From Humibacillus sp. DSM 29435 (GTDB lineage: Bacteria > Actinomycetota > Actinomycetes > Actinomycetales > Dermatophilaceae): a stretch of DNA of 64,000 nucleotides. This document shows positions 63,214 to 64,000 of this stretch, one piece after another (within the stretch, counting starts at the first letter, position 1; every line of letters starts with the position of its first letter). The stretch is from positions 248,001 to 312,000 of the forward strand of contig NZ_MAST01000012.1 in the NCBI RefSeq assembly GCF_001758225.1, given 5' to 3'. The position numbers and the translations under genes were made by a program. Under the pieces are notes generated by a model, which saw nothing but the letters and a program-made list of their open reading frames with translations, was not told the DNA's origin and searched no databases.

Positions 63214-64000
63214 GTGAGCCACGCGGTCGACCCGAACACTCTGCACACCGATACGTACGTCGTGGCAGCGGGTCGCCCGACGCGCTCCCCTGGCGCGTCG
63301 GTCAACCCGGCGGTCGAGCTCACGTCGACCTACTCCGCTGACGGACCGGTCAACTACGCCCGGGTCGGCAACCCGACGTGGAACGCCTTCGAAGAGGCAC
63401 TGGGCGGGCTCGAGGGTGGGTCGGCGCTCGTGCATGCGTCCGGGATGGGCGCCATCTCGGCCGCCCTGTCACTCGCCGAAGCTCACGCCACTATCGTGGC
63501 CCCCGACCAGACCTACAACGGCACCGGCGACCTGCTCAGCGCCTACCAGGCGGGCGGCGGCACGGTGGCGCGTCGGCACGCGAGCGACACGGCCGGGCTG
63601 CTCGTCGCTGTCGACGCACTCGGGCCGGGTGACCTGCTCTGGCTCGAGTCGCCCACCAACCCGCTGATGGACGTCGTCGACCTGCCGGCGGTGCTCGCCC
63701 GGTCGAGCGAGCGGGGGGTGACCAGTGTCGTCGACAACACGCTCGCGACGCCGCTGCTGTGTCGTCCTCTGCAGCTCGGCGCCGACGTCGTGGTGCACTC
63801 GGTGACGAAGTACCTCTCCGGCCACTCCGACGTCGTGCTCGGCGCCAGCGTCGTGGCCGACACCGAGCGCGGCCGGGCACTCGGGGAACGGCTGCGGCGA
63901 CACCGCACCCTGCACGGGGCGATCGCCGGGCCGATGGAGGTCTTTCTCGCGCTGCGCGGCCTGCGCACCCTGTCGGTGCGCTTCGAACGGGCCTGCGCCA
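63214..64000 (+). CDS. Cys/Met metabolism PLP enzyme (cystathionine gamma-synthase/lyase type), 5' part
   Basis: The frame is open to the window edge (262 residues seen), so the C-terminus is missing. LHTDTYVVAAGRP, NPAVELTSTYSADG and YARVGNPTWNAFEEALGGLEGG are the N-terminal family segments. GMGAISAALSLAEAHATIV carries the PLP phosphate site, and SVTKYLSGHSD the Schiff-base lysine. The family interconverts cysteine, homocysteine and cystathionine. The exact reaction needs the whole protein. It is divergent from ddl. Confidence 0.9.
   Translation, partial: MSHAVDPNTLHTDTYVVAAGRPTRSPGASVNPAVELTSTYSADGPVNYARVGNPTWNAFEEALGGLEGGSALVHASGMGAISAALSLAEAHATIVAPDQTYNGTGDLLSAYQAGGGTVARRHASDTAGLLVAVDALGPGDLLWLESPTNPLMDVVDLPAVLARSSERGVTSVVDNTLATPLLCRPLQLGADVVVHSVTKYLSGHSDVVLGASVVADTERGRALGERLRRHRTLHGAIAGPMEVFLALRGLRTLSVRFERACA

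Overview
The window is high-GC DNA with tightly packed genes, GTG starts, four-base ATGA/GTGA overlaps and many starts without a Shine-Dalgarno sequence. Gene content and order (rpsP-khpA-rimM-trmD-rplS-lepB-rnhB-DUF2469-yraN-yifB-dprA-xerC; smc-ftsY-amtB-glnK-glnD-ffh; coaD-DUF177-rpmF-rnc-mutM) point to the chromosome of an actinomycete, most likely Micrococcales and Intrasporangiaceae-like. The genus is inference. No rRNA, tRNA, CRISPR, phage or transposase gene was seen.

Layout. 0-2 kb: the end of a large membrane protein and an aminotransferase. 2-11.2 kb (minus strand): M23 peptidase, xerC, dprA, comM/yifB, yraN, an endonuclease/exonuclease/phosphatase protein, DUF2469, rnhB, two lepB paralogues and rplS. 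11.4-12.4 kb: a fetB-like permease and a small Cys protein, which separate rplS from trmD. 12.5-15.1 kb: trmD (fused to a GNAT domain), rimM, khpA and rpsP. 15.2-18.2 kb: GNAT, amidohydrolase and a twice-frameshifted AbiEi-like gene. 18.3-29.7 kb: ffh, glnD-glnK-amtB, ftsY and smc. 29.9-30.6 kb: chorismate mutase and acylphosphatase.

30.7-50.9 kb looks like accessory DNA placed between acyP/smc and mutM, genes that are often close together in relatives. It carries an O-acyltransferase, an NADP-dehydrogenase-like gene, MOSC, an M3 peptidase, a second YidC with a small partner, and then two linked stress modules. The first is a putative persulfide regulon: TSUP exporter, small Cys protein, persulfide dioxygenase-rhodanese, broken DsrE-like gene, thioredoxin start remnant, DUF302 and a CstR-like repressor. 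Three copies of a TACCC-N4-GGGTA operator lie at its promoters. The second is a dormancy-type module: beta-CASP RNA hydrolase, universal stress protein, alcohol dehydrogenase and PIG-L, with DosR-like boxes in the divergent promoter region. A transhydrogenase, a ferredoxin-reductase-like flavoprotein and a sodium symporter pair follow.

51-64 kb: mutM-rnc-rpmF-DUF177, coaD-rsmD-recG-DAK, fructosamine kinase, rpmB, thiL, an AsnC-type domain protein, a DUF3515 lipoprotein, ddl, and the 5' part of a trans-sulfuration enzyme that runs off the window.

Two window-wide patterns stand out. At least nine genes have a TANNNT -10 box ending 6-7 bases before the start codon, which suggests leaderless mRNAs. 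Several minus-strand genes have their stop codon inside a short tandem repeat that continues downstream.
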